Assembly: GCF_003049685.1 (NCBI RefSeq)
Contig: NZ_PYSY02000001.1
Coordinates: 1,302,001-1,366,000 of the forward strand
From: Brucella pituitosa
Lineage (GTDB): Bacteria > Pseudomonadota > Alphaproteobacteria > Rhizobiales > Rhizobiaceae
Reading direction: 5' to 3'
DNA: 64,000 bases
The notes below the pieces were generated by a model, which did no database searches, was not told the origin of the DNA, and saw only the letters and a program-made list of their open reading frames with translations. Position numbers and translations under genes: made by a program. Of this stretch, positions 16,806 to 26,041 are shown in pieces (positions within the stretch are counted from its first letter, which is position 1; the number at the start of each line of letters is the position of its first letter).

Positions 16806-17750
16806 ATGCTCGCATGGGGTCAAAGGCGCAAGGCAGCCAATACGCAACCCTTGAAGCCGGAAGAAGAAATCATCGATCTGCCGCAGGTGCGGCATGAACC
16901 ACGTCGCATTGCGCTCGCCTTGGGCGGCGGAGCTGCACGCGGCTGGGCCCATATCGGCGTTCTACGCGCACTCGATGAAGCGGGCATCGAAATTGAAATG
17001 ATTGCCGGCACCTCAATCGGCGCTCTTGTCGGCGGCTGCTATCTGGCGGGTAAGCTCGACCAGCTCGAAGAATTTGCACGCAGCCTGACACGGCGGCGTA
17101 TGTTCAATCTTCTCGACATCACATTTCGCGGCAGCGGCCTGTTCGGCGGCATGAAGCTCGACGGGCGTATGCGTGAGCATCTCGACGGCTTGCGCCTTGA
17201 GGATCTGGATCGCCCATTCGTCGCGGTTTGCACCGAATTGCGCACGGGCCATGAAATCTGGCTCTCCACTGGTCCGCTGGTTGAAGCCATGCGGGCATCC
17301 TATGCTCTGCCGGGTGTCTTCGAGCCGGTGCGATGGCAGGAGCGCGTTCTGGTCGATGGTGCGCTGGTCAATCCGGTTCCTGTCTCGGTATGCCGTGCCT
17401 ATGAACAACGCCTCGTTCTGGCGGTAAACCTGCATTACGACCAGTTCGGTCGTGCGGCAGTCATCAAACACGCACAGTCGCGTCAGGAAGGTTTTGCTGA
17501 AACGATTCATGGTGAGAAGGAAAGCCGCCTCGGCATCACCGGTGTCATGATGGAGGCCTTCAACATCATTCAGGACCGCATTTCGCGTGCCCGTATGGCT
17601 GGCGATCCGCCGGATGTTTCCCTGATGCCAACTGTCGGACAAATCGGCCTGGCCGACTTCCACCGCGCCTCCGAGGCTATCGACATTGGCTATGCGGAAA
17701 CGGTAAAGCGGCTGGAAGACATCAAAAGACTTCAGGGCATAAGCGGTTGA
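16806..17750 (+). CDS. patatin-like phospholipase, RssA family
   Basis: The 314-residue protein has the patatin lipase fold: oxyanion loop GGGAARGWAHIGVLRAL at about 36-52, catalytic Ser in GTSIG and catalytic Asp in DGALVNPVP. The family hydrolyses phospholipids or lipid-like esters with a Ser-Asp dyad. The C-terminal helix-rich part (from about 240) is typical of the bacterial RssA/YlbK type. The ATG at 16806 is preferred; a TTG lies 9 bp earlier, only three bases after AGAGG. Confidence 0.85.
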   Translation: MLAWGQRRKAANTQPLKPEEEIIDLPQVRHEPRRIALALGGGAARGWAHIGVLRALDEAGIEIEMIAGTSIGALVGGCYLAGKLDQLEEFARSLTRRRMFNLLDITFRGSGLFGGMKLDGRMREHLDGLRLEDLDRPFVAVCTELRTGHEIWLSTGPLVEAMRASYALPGVFEPVRWQERVLVDGALVNPVPVSVCRAYEQRLVLAVNLHYDQFGRAAVIKHAQSRQEGFAETIHGEKESRLGITGVMMEAFNIIQDRISRARMAGDPPDVSLMPTVGQIGLADFHRASEAIDIGYAETVKRLEDIKRLQGISG

Positions 17751-17770
17751 TAGACGCGGCAGATTCGTCA

Positions 17771-17797
17771 TGATCTATGGCAAATTCGCATAGATCA
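17771..17797. promoter_or_regulatory. 27-bp palindrome with a LysR-type T-N11-A layout
   Basis: TGATCTATG and CATAGATCA flank nine bases. Its inner core GATCTAT-N11-ATAGATC is identical in arms and spacing to the site at the LysR start codon at 20912. It lies 20 bp after the patatin stop and 200 bp before the first tRNA. Confidence 0.4.
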
Positions 17798-17997
17798 GCG
17801 CTGACACCCCAAAAATGGCTTCCATCCTGACACGAAAAAGCTAGGAAAATTGAAGCTTTAAGTGCTTTAAATTGCAGTATTACGACTTTTACCCACTCTT
17901 TTTTGGAAAAGATTGGCAGAAGCACAAGAACAGGCTTGTGCCTGTCGGATCGATTTGCTAGATGCCTCCTCGCTGACATTGTTCAGCTCTACCACGT

Positions 17998-18082
17998 GCG
18001 GTCGTGGCGGAATTGGTAGACGCGCAGCGTTGAGGTCGCTGTGGGGCAACCCGTGGAAGTTCGAGTCTTCTCGACCGCACCA
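17998..18082 (+). tRNA. tRNA-Leu (anticodon GAG), copy 1
   Basis: This 85-base class II tRNA has acceptor arms GCGGTCG / CGACCGC, D-arm GGCGGAATTGGTAGACGC, anticodon stem CAGCG / CGCTG with loop TTGAGGT (anticodon GAG), a long variable arm, T-arm GGAAGTTCGAGTCTTC and encoded CCA. It reads CUC and CUU codons. Confidence 0.95.
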
Positions 18083-18300
18083 TTCTCTCCCAAGAGTTAT
18101 GATTCCTATTAAGATACAGTTCTGCGATCTGGCTTAACACCAGATGAAGCGGAGATTTTTTGCTTTTTAAAATCAGATATTTAAGCCTGGCATAAAATAA
18201 TTCCACTCAATTGTGTTGAACTGCAAGAATGGCCTTGTGTAGTCGAAACCGATTTGCTAAATGCCCTCTCGCTGACAGTGTTCAGCTTCTACCACACAGT

Positions 18301-18385
18301 GCGGTCGTGGCGGAATTGGTAGACGCGCAGCGTTGAGGTCGCTGTGGGGCAACCCGTGGAAGTTCGAGTCTTCTCGACCGCACCA
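18301..18385 (+). tRNA. tRNA-Leu (anticodon GAG), copy 2
   Basis: It is identical over all 85 bases to copy 1. About 60 bases upstream are also similar (GATTTGCTA, GCTGACA, GTTCAGC, CTACCAC), so the tRNA was duplicated with its promoter region; the unit is 303 bp. Confidence 0.95.
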
Positions 18386-18451
18386 TTCTCTTTCAGAGAC
18401 AATTTGGTCGCGCCTTTTCGGCAGCAGCGGATTATCTTGATAAGCCCGAAG

Positions 18452-18478
18452 AAAAACCCCGCCAAAAGCGGGGTTTTT
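18452..18478. terminator. bidirectional terminator between tRNA-Leu and the CoA-transferase gene
   Basis: Stem AACCCCGC / GCGGGGTT with loop CAAAA, A-tract before and T-tract after. It serves the tRNA on the plus strand and the CaiB-type gene on the minus strand. Confidence 0.85.
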
Positions 18479-18495
18479 GCATTTTGGAAGATAAG

Positions 18496-19620
18496 CTATA
18501 CGTCGTTGCTATGCTCGCCCAGCTTCGGCGAACGTCTGTCGAGTTTCAGTTCGGCATCCGAGAATCGGATTGGCGTGCGCAGACCCGGCACGCCATTGGG
18601 GTCGATTCTCATATTGCGCGCGATAAATTGAGGATCGGCAAACACATCTTCAACTGTGTTGATCGGTCCGGCGGGTACGCCTGTTTTGGCAAGCGCTGCC
18701 AGAAGATCATCTCGCAACCATTGCTTCGTGCGCTCTTCAAGCATTGCCGTGAGTGCGTCTCGATTGGCGACGCGCGACGAATTGGTAAGGAAGCGAGAAT
18801 CACCTGCGATTTCACCGATTCCCAGCAAAGCCGTCAGCTTTGCAAACTGCCCGTCATTGCCGCAGGCGATAATGAAATAACCGTCCGATACAGGCAGCGT
18901 CTGATAAGGCGCGATATTGGGATGCGCATTGCCCATCCGCTTAGGAGAAACACCCGACGCCAGATAATTCATCGCCTGATTGGCAAGAACCGCCGACATG
19001 CAATCAAACAACGCCATATCGATATGCTGCCCCTTGCCCGTGCGCTCCCGCATGATGAGAGCCGACTGAATAGCGATGACGCTGTAAAGCCCGGTGAAAA
19101 TGTCAGCGAAAGCCACACCAATCTTCTGCGGTTGCCCGTCCGGCTCGCCGGTCAGGTCCATGATGCCACCCATACCCTGGATCATGAAATCATAACCCGC
19201 ACGTTCTGCATAAGGCCCGGTGTGGCCGAACCCCGTGATAGAGCAATAGATCAGCCGTGGATTGATCGCTTTCAGGCTTTCATAGTCGAGACCATATTTA
19301 TCAAGACCGCCGAGCTTGAAATTCTCAATCACCACATCCGCATCGGCAACGAGCTTGCGCACAAGTGCCCGCCCCTCATCAGTGCGAAAATCGGCAATGA
19401 TCGATTGCTTGCCACGATTGCAGGCGTGGAAATAAGCTGCCGACTTTTCGCCTTCAACCTCGATAAATGGCGGACCCCATGTGCGGGTATCGTCACCTTC
19501 AGGGCTTTCGACCTTGATAACATCAGCGCCAAGGTCGGACAGCGTCTGCCCGACCCATGGGCCCGCCAGAATGCGGGCCAGTTCAATGACTTTCAGACCC
19601 GCAAGCGGTGTATTTTGCAT
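18496..19620 (-). CDS. CaiB/BaiF family CoA-transferase, probably glutarate-specific
   Basis: The 374-residue protein is a class III CoA-transferase. The N-terminal motif LAGLKVIELARILAGPWVGQTLSDLGADVIKVE is the family hallmark, and the catalytic Asp lies in AGYDFMIQGMGGIM. It follows gcdH by 33 bp on the same strand, so it probably transfers CoA from succinyl-CoA to glutarate to feed the dehydrogenase, as the human SUGCT enzyme does. The substrate is inferred from context, not from residues. Confidence 0.85.
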   Translation of the reverse strand: MQNTPLAGLKVIELARILAGPWVGQTLSDLGADVIKVESPEGDDTRTWGPPFIEVEGEKSAAYFHACNRGKQSIIADFRTDEGRALVRKLVADADVVIENFKLGGLDKYGLDYESLKAINPRLIYCSITGFGHTGPYAERAGYDFMIQGMGGIMDLTGEPDGQPQKIGVAFADIFTGLYSVIAIQSALIMRERTGKGQHIDMALFDCMSAVLANQAMNYLASGVSPKRMGNAHPNIAPYQTLPVSDGYFIIACGNDGQFAKLTALLGIGEIAGDSRFLTNSSRVANRDALTAMLEERTKQWLRDDLLAALAKTGVPAGPINTVEDVFADPQFIARNMRIDPNGVPGLRTPIRFSDAELKLDRRSPKLGEHSNDV

Positions 19621-19653
19621 TTCTCAAAACCTCTCCGAACGATCGAATTGCGA

Positions 19654-20838
19654 TCAGAAAAAGGCCTGAATGCCGGTCTGCGCACGTCCGAGGATCAGCG
19701 CATGAACATCATGCGTACCCTCATAGGTATTGACTGTCTCGAGGTTCTGCGAGTGGCGCATGACATGATATTCGATCTGAATACCGTTGCCGCCGTGCAT
19801 GTCACGAGCCTGACGTGCAATATCGAGTGCCTTACCGCAATTGTTACGCTTGACGATAGAAATCATTTCGGGCGCCATCTTGCCTTCGTCAAACAGACGA
19901 CCAACGCGCAGAGAAGCTTGCAAGCCAAGCGTAATTTCGGTCTGCATATCAGCAAGCTTCTTCTGATAAAGCTGCGTGCCAGCCAGAGGCTTATCGAACT
20001 GCTTGCGATCCAGACCATACTGACGTGCGCGGAACCAGCAATCCTCTGCCGCACCCAGCACACCCCATGAAATGCCATAGCGCGCACGGTTGAGACAACC
20101 GAACGGCCCCTTGAGGCCCGATACATTTGGCAACAATGCGTCTTCCGATACTTCCACGCCATCCATAACGATTTCGCCGGTGATCGAAGCACGCAACGAA
20201 AGCTTTCCGCCAATCTTGGGTGCAGAAAGCCCCTTCATGCCCTTTTCGAGCACAAAGCCACGGATCGCATTGTCATGCGCTGTCGACTTGGCCCAGACTA
20301 CGAAAACGTCAGCAATCGGTGAATTGGAAATCCACATTTTGGAACCGCTGATGCGATAGCCGCCGTCGATCTTGTCAGCACGGGTTTTCATACCTGCGGG
20401 ATCGGAACCGGCATCCGGTTCGGTGAGACCGAAGCAACCAATCAACTCGCCGGAAACCAGACCGGGCAGATATTTCTTGCGCTGCTCGTCTGAGCCGTAA
20501 GCATAAATCGGATACATCACGAGCGAAGACTGAACGCTCATCATAGAGCGGTAGCCAGAATCGATACGCTCGACTTCGCGCGCCACCAGACCATAAGAAA
20601 CATAACCGGCATTCGCCGCGCCATATTCTTCAGGCAGCGTTACGCCGAGAAGACCAGCCTGCCCCATCAGGCGAAACAGATCAGGATCAGTCGTTTCGTC
20701 AAGATAGGCTTTTTCAATGCGTGGCAGCAAAACATCGCTCGCGAAAGCCTGCGCCGAGTCGCGGATCATCCGTTCGTCTTCGGTCAATTGCTCATCAAGC
20801 AGAAACGGATCTTCCCAGTTAAATACGGCACGCGACAT
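19654..20838 (-). CDS. gcdH: glutaryl-CoA dehydrogenase
   Basis: GcdH oxidises and decarboxylates glutaryl-CoA to crotonyl-CoA in lysine and tryptophan breakdown. The 394-residue protein has the acyl-CoA dehydrogenase fold with [30 protein letters not shown] and the catalytic Glu in [21 protein letters not shown], which is the glutaryl-specific C-terminus. [20 protein letters not shown] at the start also fits. The ATG at 20838 follows GAGGAG; an ATG 15 bases upstream lacks a site. A LysR gene diverges from it. Confidence 0.93.
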   Translation of the reverse strand: MSRAVFNWEDPFLLDEQLTEDERMIRDSAQAFASDVLLPRIEKAYLDETTDPDLFRLMGQAGLLGVTLPEEYGAANAGYVSYGLVAREVERIDSGYRSMMSVQSSLVMYPIYAYGSDEQRKKYLPGLVSGELIGCFGLTEPDAGSDPAGMKTRADKIDGGYRISGSKMWISNSPIADVFVVWAKSTAHDNAIRGFVLEKGMKGLSAPKIGGKLSLRASITGEIVMDGVEVSEDALLPNVSGLKGPFGCLNRARYGISWGVLGAAEDCWFRARQYGLDRKQFDKPLAGTQLYQKKLADMQTEITLGLQASLRVGRLFDEGKMAPEMISIVKRNNCGKALDIARQARDMHGGNGIQIEYHVMRHSQNLETVNTYEGTHDVHALILGRAQTGIQAFF

Positions 20839-20911
20839 GAACAATCTCCTCAAATTCAGGTGCCCGAATATGACGTGACACGCCTAGTTATGCAATTTAC
20901 GTTTACTCATC

Positions 20912-20936
20912 GATCTATTCCATTTAGTAATAGATC
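20912..20936. promoter_or_regulatory. perfect palindrome, probable LysR operator
   Basis: GATCTATT and AATAGATC are separated by nine bases, giving CTAT-N11-ATAG, the usual T-N11-A form of a LysR box. It ends at the base before the LysR start codon and is 73 bp from the gcdH start, so the regulator could repress itself and activate gcdH. Confidence 0.6.
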
Positions 20937-21869
20937 ATGACATCGCTATCGAGACGCTTGCTTCCTTCGACAAGCGCGCTTGCTGCCTTTGATGCAGTGG
21001 CGCGGCATGAGAGTTTTTCGAGCGCAGCAGAAGAACTCTCTCTGACGCAAGGTGCGATCAGCCGTCAAATCGCAACACTGGAAGAACAGCTTGGTGCCGC
21101 TCTGTTTGATCGTACCAGCCGCCACGTTTTGCTGACCGATGCCGGGCGTGCCTATCTGAATGCTATCGCCCCTGCCCTTGCCTCCATACGCGCGGCATCG
21201 TTGCAGGTCATGTCACACATGAGAGGCACAACGCTCAATCTCGCATTTCTTCCGACCTTTGGCACCCGCTGGCTGATCCCGAGAATCCCGCGTTTTGTCG
21301 CACAATATCCTGATATTATTCTGAATTTTGCCACGCGCATTGGCCAGTTCGACTTTGAACGCGAGAGCCTTGATGCGGCAATCCATATTGGCCAACCGGA
21401 CTGGTCCAATGCAGACTGCACATTTCTGATGGAGGAAACGGTTGCGCCTGTGTGCAGCCCGGCTTTTCTGAAACAGCACGCGATCACCGAGCCGGCGGAC
21501 CTGTTGCGCCTGCCACTTTTCAACATGGCGTCACGACCCGGTGCATGGAACCACTGGTTCAAAAGCCTCGATATTGCGGCGCCGGTAGCAGCCGGAATGC
21601 GCTTCGAGCAGTTCTCAAATGTTTCGCAGGCTTGTATCGCAGGTCTTGGGATTGCACTGATGCCGCTGTTTCTGATCAGCGCCGAAATTGAAAGCGGGCA
21701 GCTTGTCGTGGCCTATCAGCACACCGTCAAAAGCCCGAGCAGCTATTACTTTGTAACACCGCAGGCGTGTGCAAACACGCCTGCGGTCAAAGCCTTTCGC
21801 GACTGGCTTCTGACGGAAGTCAATCGCGAATTTGATCCTCACGCCATCGAGTTGCTGACGATCTCATAG
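20937..21869 (+). CDS. LysR-family regulator, probable glutaryl-CoA pathway regulator
   Basis: The 310-residue protein has a winged HTH at about 12-70 ([32 protein letters not shown]) and a LysR effector domain (about 95-300). It falls in the GcvA-like branch. Its divergence from gcdH and the palindrome at its own start suggest it controls the glutaryl-CoA genes, with glutarate or glutaryl-CoA a candidate inducer (inference). The last 31 bp overlap the 3' end of the convergent monooxygenase gene. Confidence 0.87.
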   Translation: MTSLSRRLLPSTSALAAFDAVARHESFSSAAEELSLTQGAISRQIATLEEQLGAALFDRTSRHVLLTDAGRAYLNAIAPALASIRAASLQVMSHMRGTTLNLAFLPTFGTRWLIPRIPRFVAQYPDIILNFATRIGQFDFERESLDAAIHIGQPDWSNADCTFLMEETVAPVCSPAFLKQHAITEPADLLRLPLFNMASRPGAWNHWFKSLDIAAPVAAGMRFEQFSNVSQACIAGLGIALMPLFLISAEIESGQLVVAYQHTVKSPSSYYFVTPQACANTPAVKAFRDWLLTEVNREFDPHAIELLTIS

Positions 21870-22822
21870 GAACGAAGACGCTTCTGATGGTCATAAATCA
21901 TGCCCGTCACCATCAATTCATCAGCGCCGGTGCGTTCGGCAAACTCGCGAATGCCCTTGTCGACGGTTTCGGGGCCACCCACGACACGGCATGACAGCAT
22001 CTGGCGAACCAGTGCCTGCGCGGACGGATCAAGCTGCTCCTGATAACCCACAACAGGCGCAGGCAACTTGCCCGGACGACCACTGCGCAAGTTCACAAAT
22101 GCCTGCAATTGTGACGTAAACAGATGATGTGCTTCTTCATCCGTATCGGCTGCAATGACGTTGAGTCCCAGCATCACATAAGGCTTTTGCAGATATTCGG
22201 ACGGCTCAAAACGTTCGCGATAAAGGTCTACGGCGCGTTCCATGTCAGCTGGCGCAAAATGTGAAGCGAAGCCATAAGGCAGACCCAGCATCGCAGCCAG
22301 TTGCGCGCCAAACAGGCTTGAGCCGAGAATCCAGACCGGAACATTCAGCCCTGCGCCAGGTACGGCTTGCACACGCTGCGCCGGATCGGCCGGCTTGAAA
22401 TAATTGAGAAGTTCCACAACATCGCGCGGAAAATCATTGGCGCTGCTTTCCAGATTGCGGCGAAGCGCGTGCGCTGTCAGCTGATCGGTACCCGGCGCAC
22501 GACCAAGGCCCAGATCGATACGACCCGGAAACAACGATGCCAGCGTGCCAAACTGTTCGGCGATCACCAGCGGTGAATGGTTGGGCAGCATGATTCCACC
22601 TGCCCCAACGCGAATTGTGGACGTGCCCGCCGCCACATGGCCGATAACTACCGAAGTTGCAGCACTGGCAATACCCGGCATGTTGTGATGCTCGGCCAGC
22701 CAATAGCGCGTAAAGCCCAGTTTTTCGGCCTGCTGGGCCAGTTCGAGCGTATTGCGCAGAGACTGTCCTGCATCGCTGCCTTCAGGGACGGGTGAAAGAT
22801 CGAGTACGGATAAAGGTATCAT
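21839..22822 (-). CDS. luciferase-like flavin-dependent monooxygenase
   Basis: The 327-residue protein belongs to the LLM class of flavin-dependent oxidoreductases, YhbW-like subgroup. [33 protein letters not shown] and [14 protein letters not shown] are the characteristic strands of the TIM barrel. Members use reduced FMN and oxygen; the substrate is unknown. It has no operon partner here. Confidence 0.85.
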   Translation of the reverse strand: MIPLSVLDLSPVPEGSDAGQSLRNTLELAQQAEKLGFTRYWLAEHHNMPGIASAATSVVIGHVAAGTSTIRVGAGGIMLPNHSPLVIAEQFGTLASLFPGRIDLGLGRAPGTDQLTAHALRRNLESSANDFPRDVVELLNYFKPADPAQRVQAVPGAGLNVPVWILGSSLFGAQLAAMLGLPYGFASHFAPADMERAVDLYRERFEPSEYLQKPYVMLGLNVIAADTDEEAHHLFTSQLQAFVNLRSGRPGKLPAPVVGYQEQLDPSAQALVRQMLSCRVVGGPETVDKGIREFAERTGADELMVTGMIYDHQKRLRSYEIVSNSMA

Positions 22823-22869
22823 GCTTGCTCATATGGTGTGGAACGGTTGGGATGCAACTTCATGCCAAC

Positions 22870-22900
22870 AAAAAGGGCGGCCCACATGTGGCCGCCCTTA
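22870..22900 (-). terminator. GC-rich hairpin after the RND permease gene
   Basis: Stem AAGGGCGGCC / GGCCGCCCTT with a short ACATGT-containing loop, followed on the minus strand by TTTTTG. Confidence 0.75.
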
Positions 22901-22915
22901 ATCTGATTATTCAAT

Positions 22916-22949
22916 ACAAGTTTCAGTGATGGACAAGTTTCAGTGATGT
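22916..22949. repeat. 17-bp tandem duplication over the RND stop codon
   Basis: ACAAGTTTCAGTGATG occurs twice head to tail. On the minus strand this places a second CATCACTGA just after the real stop codon of the permease gene. Confidence 0.8.
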
Positions 22950-25900
22950 TGAGCCGGAGCTGGCTGACCGCCCTCTTCCTGCTCTGGCACGAACTCGCCT
23001 TCCACGTCTTTCTTTGCAATGAATGTGTAGAACATCGGCACCACGAAAAGCGTGAAGACTGTACCGACGGTGATACCGGTGAAGATCACCAGACCCATCG
23101 AGTAACGAGCCGCCGCACCCGCGCCACTTGCGATGATCAGCGGAACAACACCAAGCGCCATAGCAGCCGTCGTCATCAGAATCGGTCGCAGACGGGTTTC
23201 TGCGGCGATGATGATGGCTTCACGACGCGAATGACCATGCAGACGGCGTTGCTGATTGGCGAACTCCACCATCAGAATGCCGTGCTTGGTTATCAGTCCC
23301 ACAAGTGTGATCATGCCCACCTGCGTGTAGATATTCAGTGTACCCAAACCCAGATTAAGCGGAACGATAGCACCGAAGATCGAAAGCGGAACCGACATCA
23401 TGATGATGAATGGATCACGGAAGCTTTCAAACTGCGCCGCCAGCACGAGATAGATCACAATGACGGCGAGGCCGAAGGCGATCATAATCGTGTTACCCTG
23501 TTCGACTTCCAGACGCGACTGACCGGAATAGTCGAGGAAGAAGCCTTCCGGCATCTTCTGCTGCGCCAGATTGACGAGTGTCTGCAGGCCCTGACCTGTT
23601 GTGACACTTGGCATAGGCAGAGCGGAAATCGTAGCCGAGTTGAGCTGATTGAACTGCTCAATCGCCGCAGGCGAAGCATTCGTCTTGATCTGGATCACCG
23701 ACGACAGAGGAACCATCGAACCCGAAACACTGCGAACATAGAAATCGCCAAGCTTTTCGGGATTGGAACGATAGATGTCCGGCACCTGACTGATGATGTC
23801 GTAGCTGTTTGAATCGCGGTCAAACTGGGCAATCTTTGCACCACCGGTCAGAAGACCAAGTGTCGAGCCAATATCACTGACCTGCACGCCAAGCGTTGCA
23901 GCACGATCGCGGTCGATTGTGATCGTAGTCTGCGGCGCATTATAGGACATAGAGTTCTGAACGATGATGAACTGGCCAGTTGCCTGTGCTTCGTTCTTGA
24001 TTTCCTCAGCAAGTTCGAAAACCTGATCCGAAGGACCTGTCGACTGAAGTGCAATCGAGATCGGCAGACCGCCGCCCGTCCCCGGCAGGGAAGGTGGTGC
24101 GAAGATAAAGGCTTCAACACCGGCAACCTTGCTCAGACGACCGGTCAAATCCTGCTGGATTTCCTTCTGTGAGCGTGAACGTTCCGACCAGTCCTTCAAC
24201 ACCCAGAGCGCAATACCTGAATTCGTACCGCCATCCATACCAACGATTTGGAAGCGTGTGTCCAGTTCTGGAAGATCCTTGGTCAGACCATCGATCTGCT
24301 CGGCATAGAGATTGGTGTATGCAGAAGTCGCATATTGCGGAGCCTGGAACATCGAGAACAGTGCACCGGAATCTTCTTCAGGTGCCAGTTCGGTCGATGT
24401 GTTCACAAACAAGAAGCCTGTAAGACCGACCAGAGCAATAACAATCATCAGTGTGATCGGGCGATAATTAAGCGACCCCGACACCATGCGATGATACCAC
24501 CTCTCGAATCTCGAGAAGGTGCTGTCGATGAACTTCTGGAACCGCGATGCTTCGCCATGTTTGAGCATACGCGCGCACATCATCGGCGAAATCGTCAATG
24601 CCGCTACACCGGAGATGATAACCGCGCCTGCCAGTGTGAAAGCAAACTCGCGGAACAGCGAACCGGTCAAGCCGCCGGTAAATCCGAGAGGCGCAAACAC
24701 CGCTGCCAGCGTGATCGTCATAGCGATAATCGAGCCGGTGATTTCCTTCATACCTTTGAAGGCGGCATCCATCGGACGCAATCCTTCTTCGATATGACGG
24801 TGAATATTCTCCAGCACCACGATAGCGTCGTCGACCACCAGACCAATCGCCAGAACCATCGCAAGCAGCGATAGAAGATTGATCGAGAAGCCGAAGATAT
24901 AAAGGAAGAAGCAGACACCGATCAGCGAAATCGGGATCGTTACGATTGGAATAAGAACCGAGCGGAACGAACCCAGGAAGACGATGATGACCAGAATAAC
25001 AATGGCCACAGCTTCGCCGATGGTCGAGAACACTTCCTTGATCGAAGAGCTGATCTGCTCGGTCGCGTCATAAACGAGATCAAGCGTCATGCCTTCAGGC
25101 AGCGATGCCTGGATCGACGGTAACTCCTTGCGAACGGCATTCGCCATATCGATCGGGTTTGCAGCAGGCGTCGGATAAACGCCAAGAAACGTACCGGCTG
25201 ACCCATTGAACGCAACAATCGTATCCGTGCTCTTTGCAGCCAGTTCGATTTTTGCAACGTCGCGCAGACGTACGACTTCATCGCCGGAAGTCTTGATCGG
25301 CATCGCGCCGAAGGCTTCAGGTGTCTGCAGGGTCGATTCCAGCGTGATCGAAGACGATACATACTGGTTCTTGGTTGTGCCGGGCGCAGACAGGAAGTTC
25401 GAAGCATTGATAGCGGCCAGAACTTCAGGCGCCGTAATTTCGCGTGCAGCCAACTGGATCGGATCAATCCAAACACGCATCGAATAGACCTGGCCACCGA
25501 GAATTTCAGCCTTTGCGACGCCCTGGATAGTGGACATACGAGGCTGAATAACCCGCTCCAGGTATTCCGTGATCTGTTCGCTGGTCATATTCGGGTTTTG
25601 CGCTGCCAGATACATGGTAGCGAAACTCTGGCCCGTTCCCTTGACGATAACCGGATCATCCGATTCAGTTGGCAGATTGCCACGAACCTGATTGACCTTG
25701 GCGATCACTTCGGTGAGTGCCGCATCCGGATTTGCACCAAGTTTCATCTGAACCGTCACCGTGCTTGATGATGGACGGCTGGACGACGTGACGTAGTCAA
25801 TGTTTTCAGTGGTCGCTACAGATTCAGCGATTGGCGATGTGATAAAGCCCTGAATGAGCTCAGCGCTCGCGCCCGCATAAGCCGTAGTAACGGTAATAAC

Positions 25901-26029
25901 GGTTTCATCGACCTTTGGATATTCACGCACACTAAGCTGCGCGATACCCTGAAGCCCGAGAAGAATAATCATGAGAGCGACCACGGTAGCAAGTACGGGT
26001 CGCCGGATGAAGATATCGGAAAAGCTCAT
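22940..26029 (-). CDS. RND multidrug efflux permease (HAE1 family)
   Basis: This 1029-residue inner-membrane pump exports drugs with proton antiport. It has the RND layout: first helix at 10-30, large periplasmic loop, helices 2-6 at about 335-500, second loop, helices 8-12 at about 850-1000. LAIGLVVDDAIVVLENIHRHIEEG carries the Asp pair of the proton relay in helix 4, and PLITKHGILMVEFANQ is the matching C-terminal half. The gene starts 12 bp after the membrane-fusion gene. No outer-membrane factor is encoded nearby, so it must share one. Confidence 0.93.
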   Translation of the reverse strand: MSFSDIFIRRPVLATVVALMIILLGLQGIAQLSVREYPKVDETVITVTTAYAGASAELIQGFITSPIAESVATTENIDYVTSSSRPSSSTVTVQMKLGANPDAALTEVIAKVNQVRGNLPTESDDPVIVKGTGQSFATMYLAAQNPNMTSEQITEYLERVIQPRMSTIQGVAKAEILGGQVYSMRVWIDPIQLAAREITAPEVLAAINASNFLSAPGTTKNQYVSSSITLESTLQTPEAFGAMPIKTSGDEVVRLRDVAKIELAAKSTDTIVAFNGSAGTFLGVYPTPAANPIDMANAVRKELPSIQASLPEGMTLDLVYDATEQISSSIKEVFSTIGEAVAIVILVIIVFLGSFRSVLIPIVTIPISLIGVCFFLYIFGFSINLLSLLAMVLAIGLVVDDAIVVLENIHRHIEEGLRPMDAAFKGMKEITGSIIAMTITLAAVFAPLGFTGGLTGSLFREFAFTLAGAVIISGVAALTISPMMCARMLKHGEASRFQKFIDSTFSRFERWYHRMVSGSLNYRPITLMIVIALVGLTGFLFVNTSTELAPEEDSGALFSMFQAPQYATSAYTNLYAEQIDGLTKDLPELDTRFQIVGMDGGTNSGIALWVLKDWSERSRSQKEIQQDLTGRLSKVAGVEAFIFAPPSLPGTGGGLPISIALQSTGPSDQVFELAEEIKNEAQATGQFIIVQNSMSYNAPQTTITIDRDRAATLGVQVSDIGSTLGLLTGGAKIAQFDRDSNSYDIISQVPDIYRSNPEKLGDFYVRSVSGSMVPLSSVIQIKTNASPAAIEQFNQLNSATISALPMPSVTTGQGLQTLVNLAQQKMPEGFFLDYSGQSRLEVEQGNTIMIAFGLAVIVIYLVLAAQFESFRDPFIIMMSVPLSIFGAIVPLNLGLGTLNIYTQVGMITLVGLITKHGILMVEFANQQRRLHGHSRREAIIIAAETRLRPILMTTAAMALGVVPLIIASGAGAAARYSMGLVIFTGITVGTVFTLFVVPMFYTFIAKKDVEGEFVPEQEEGGQPAPAQHH

Positions 26030-26041
26030 CTTGCTCGCCTA

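Noticed and set aside
18484..20070. 528-codon plus-strand frame
   Set aside because: It is the antisense shadow of the CaiB-type transferase and gcdH genes, which have clear motifs.
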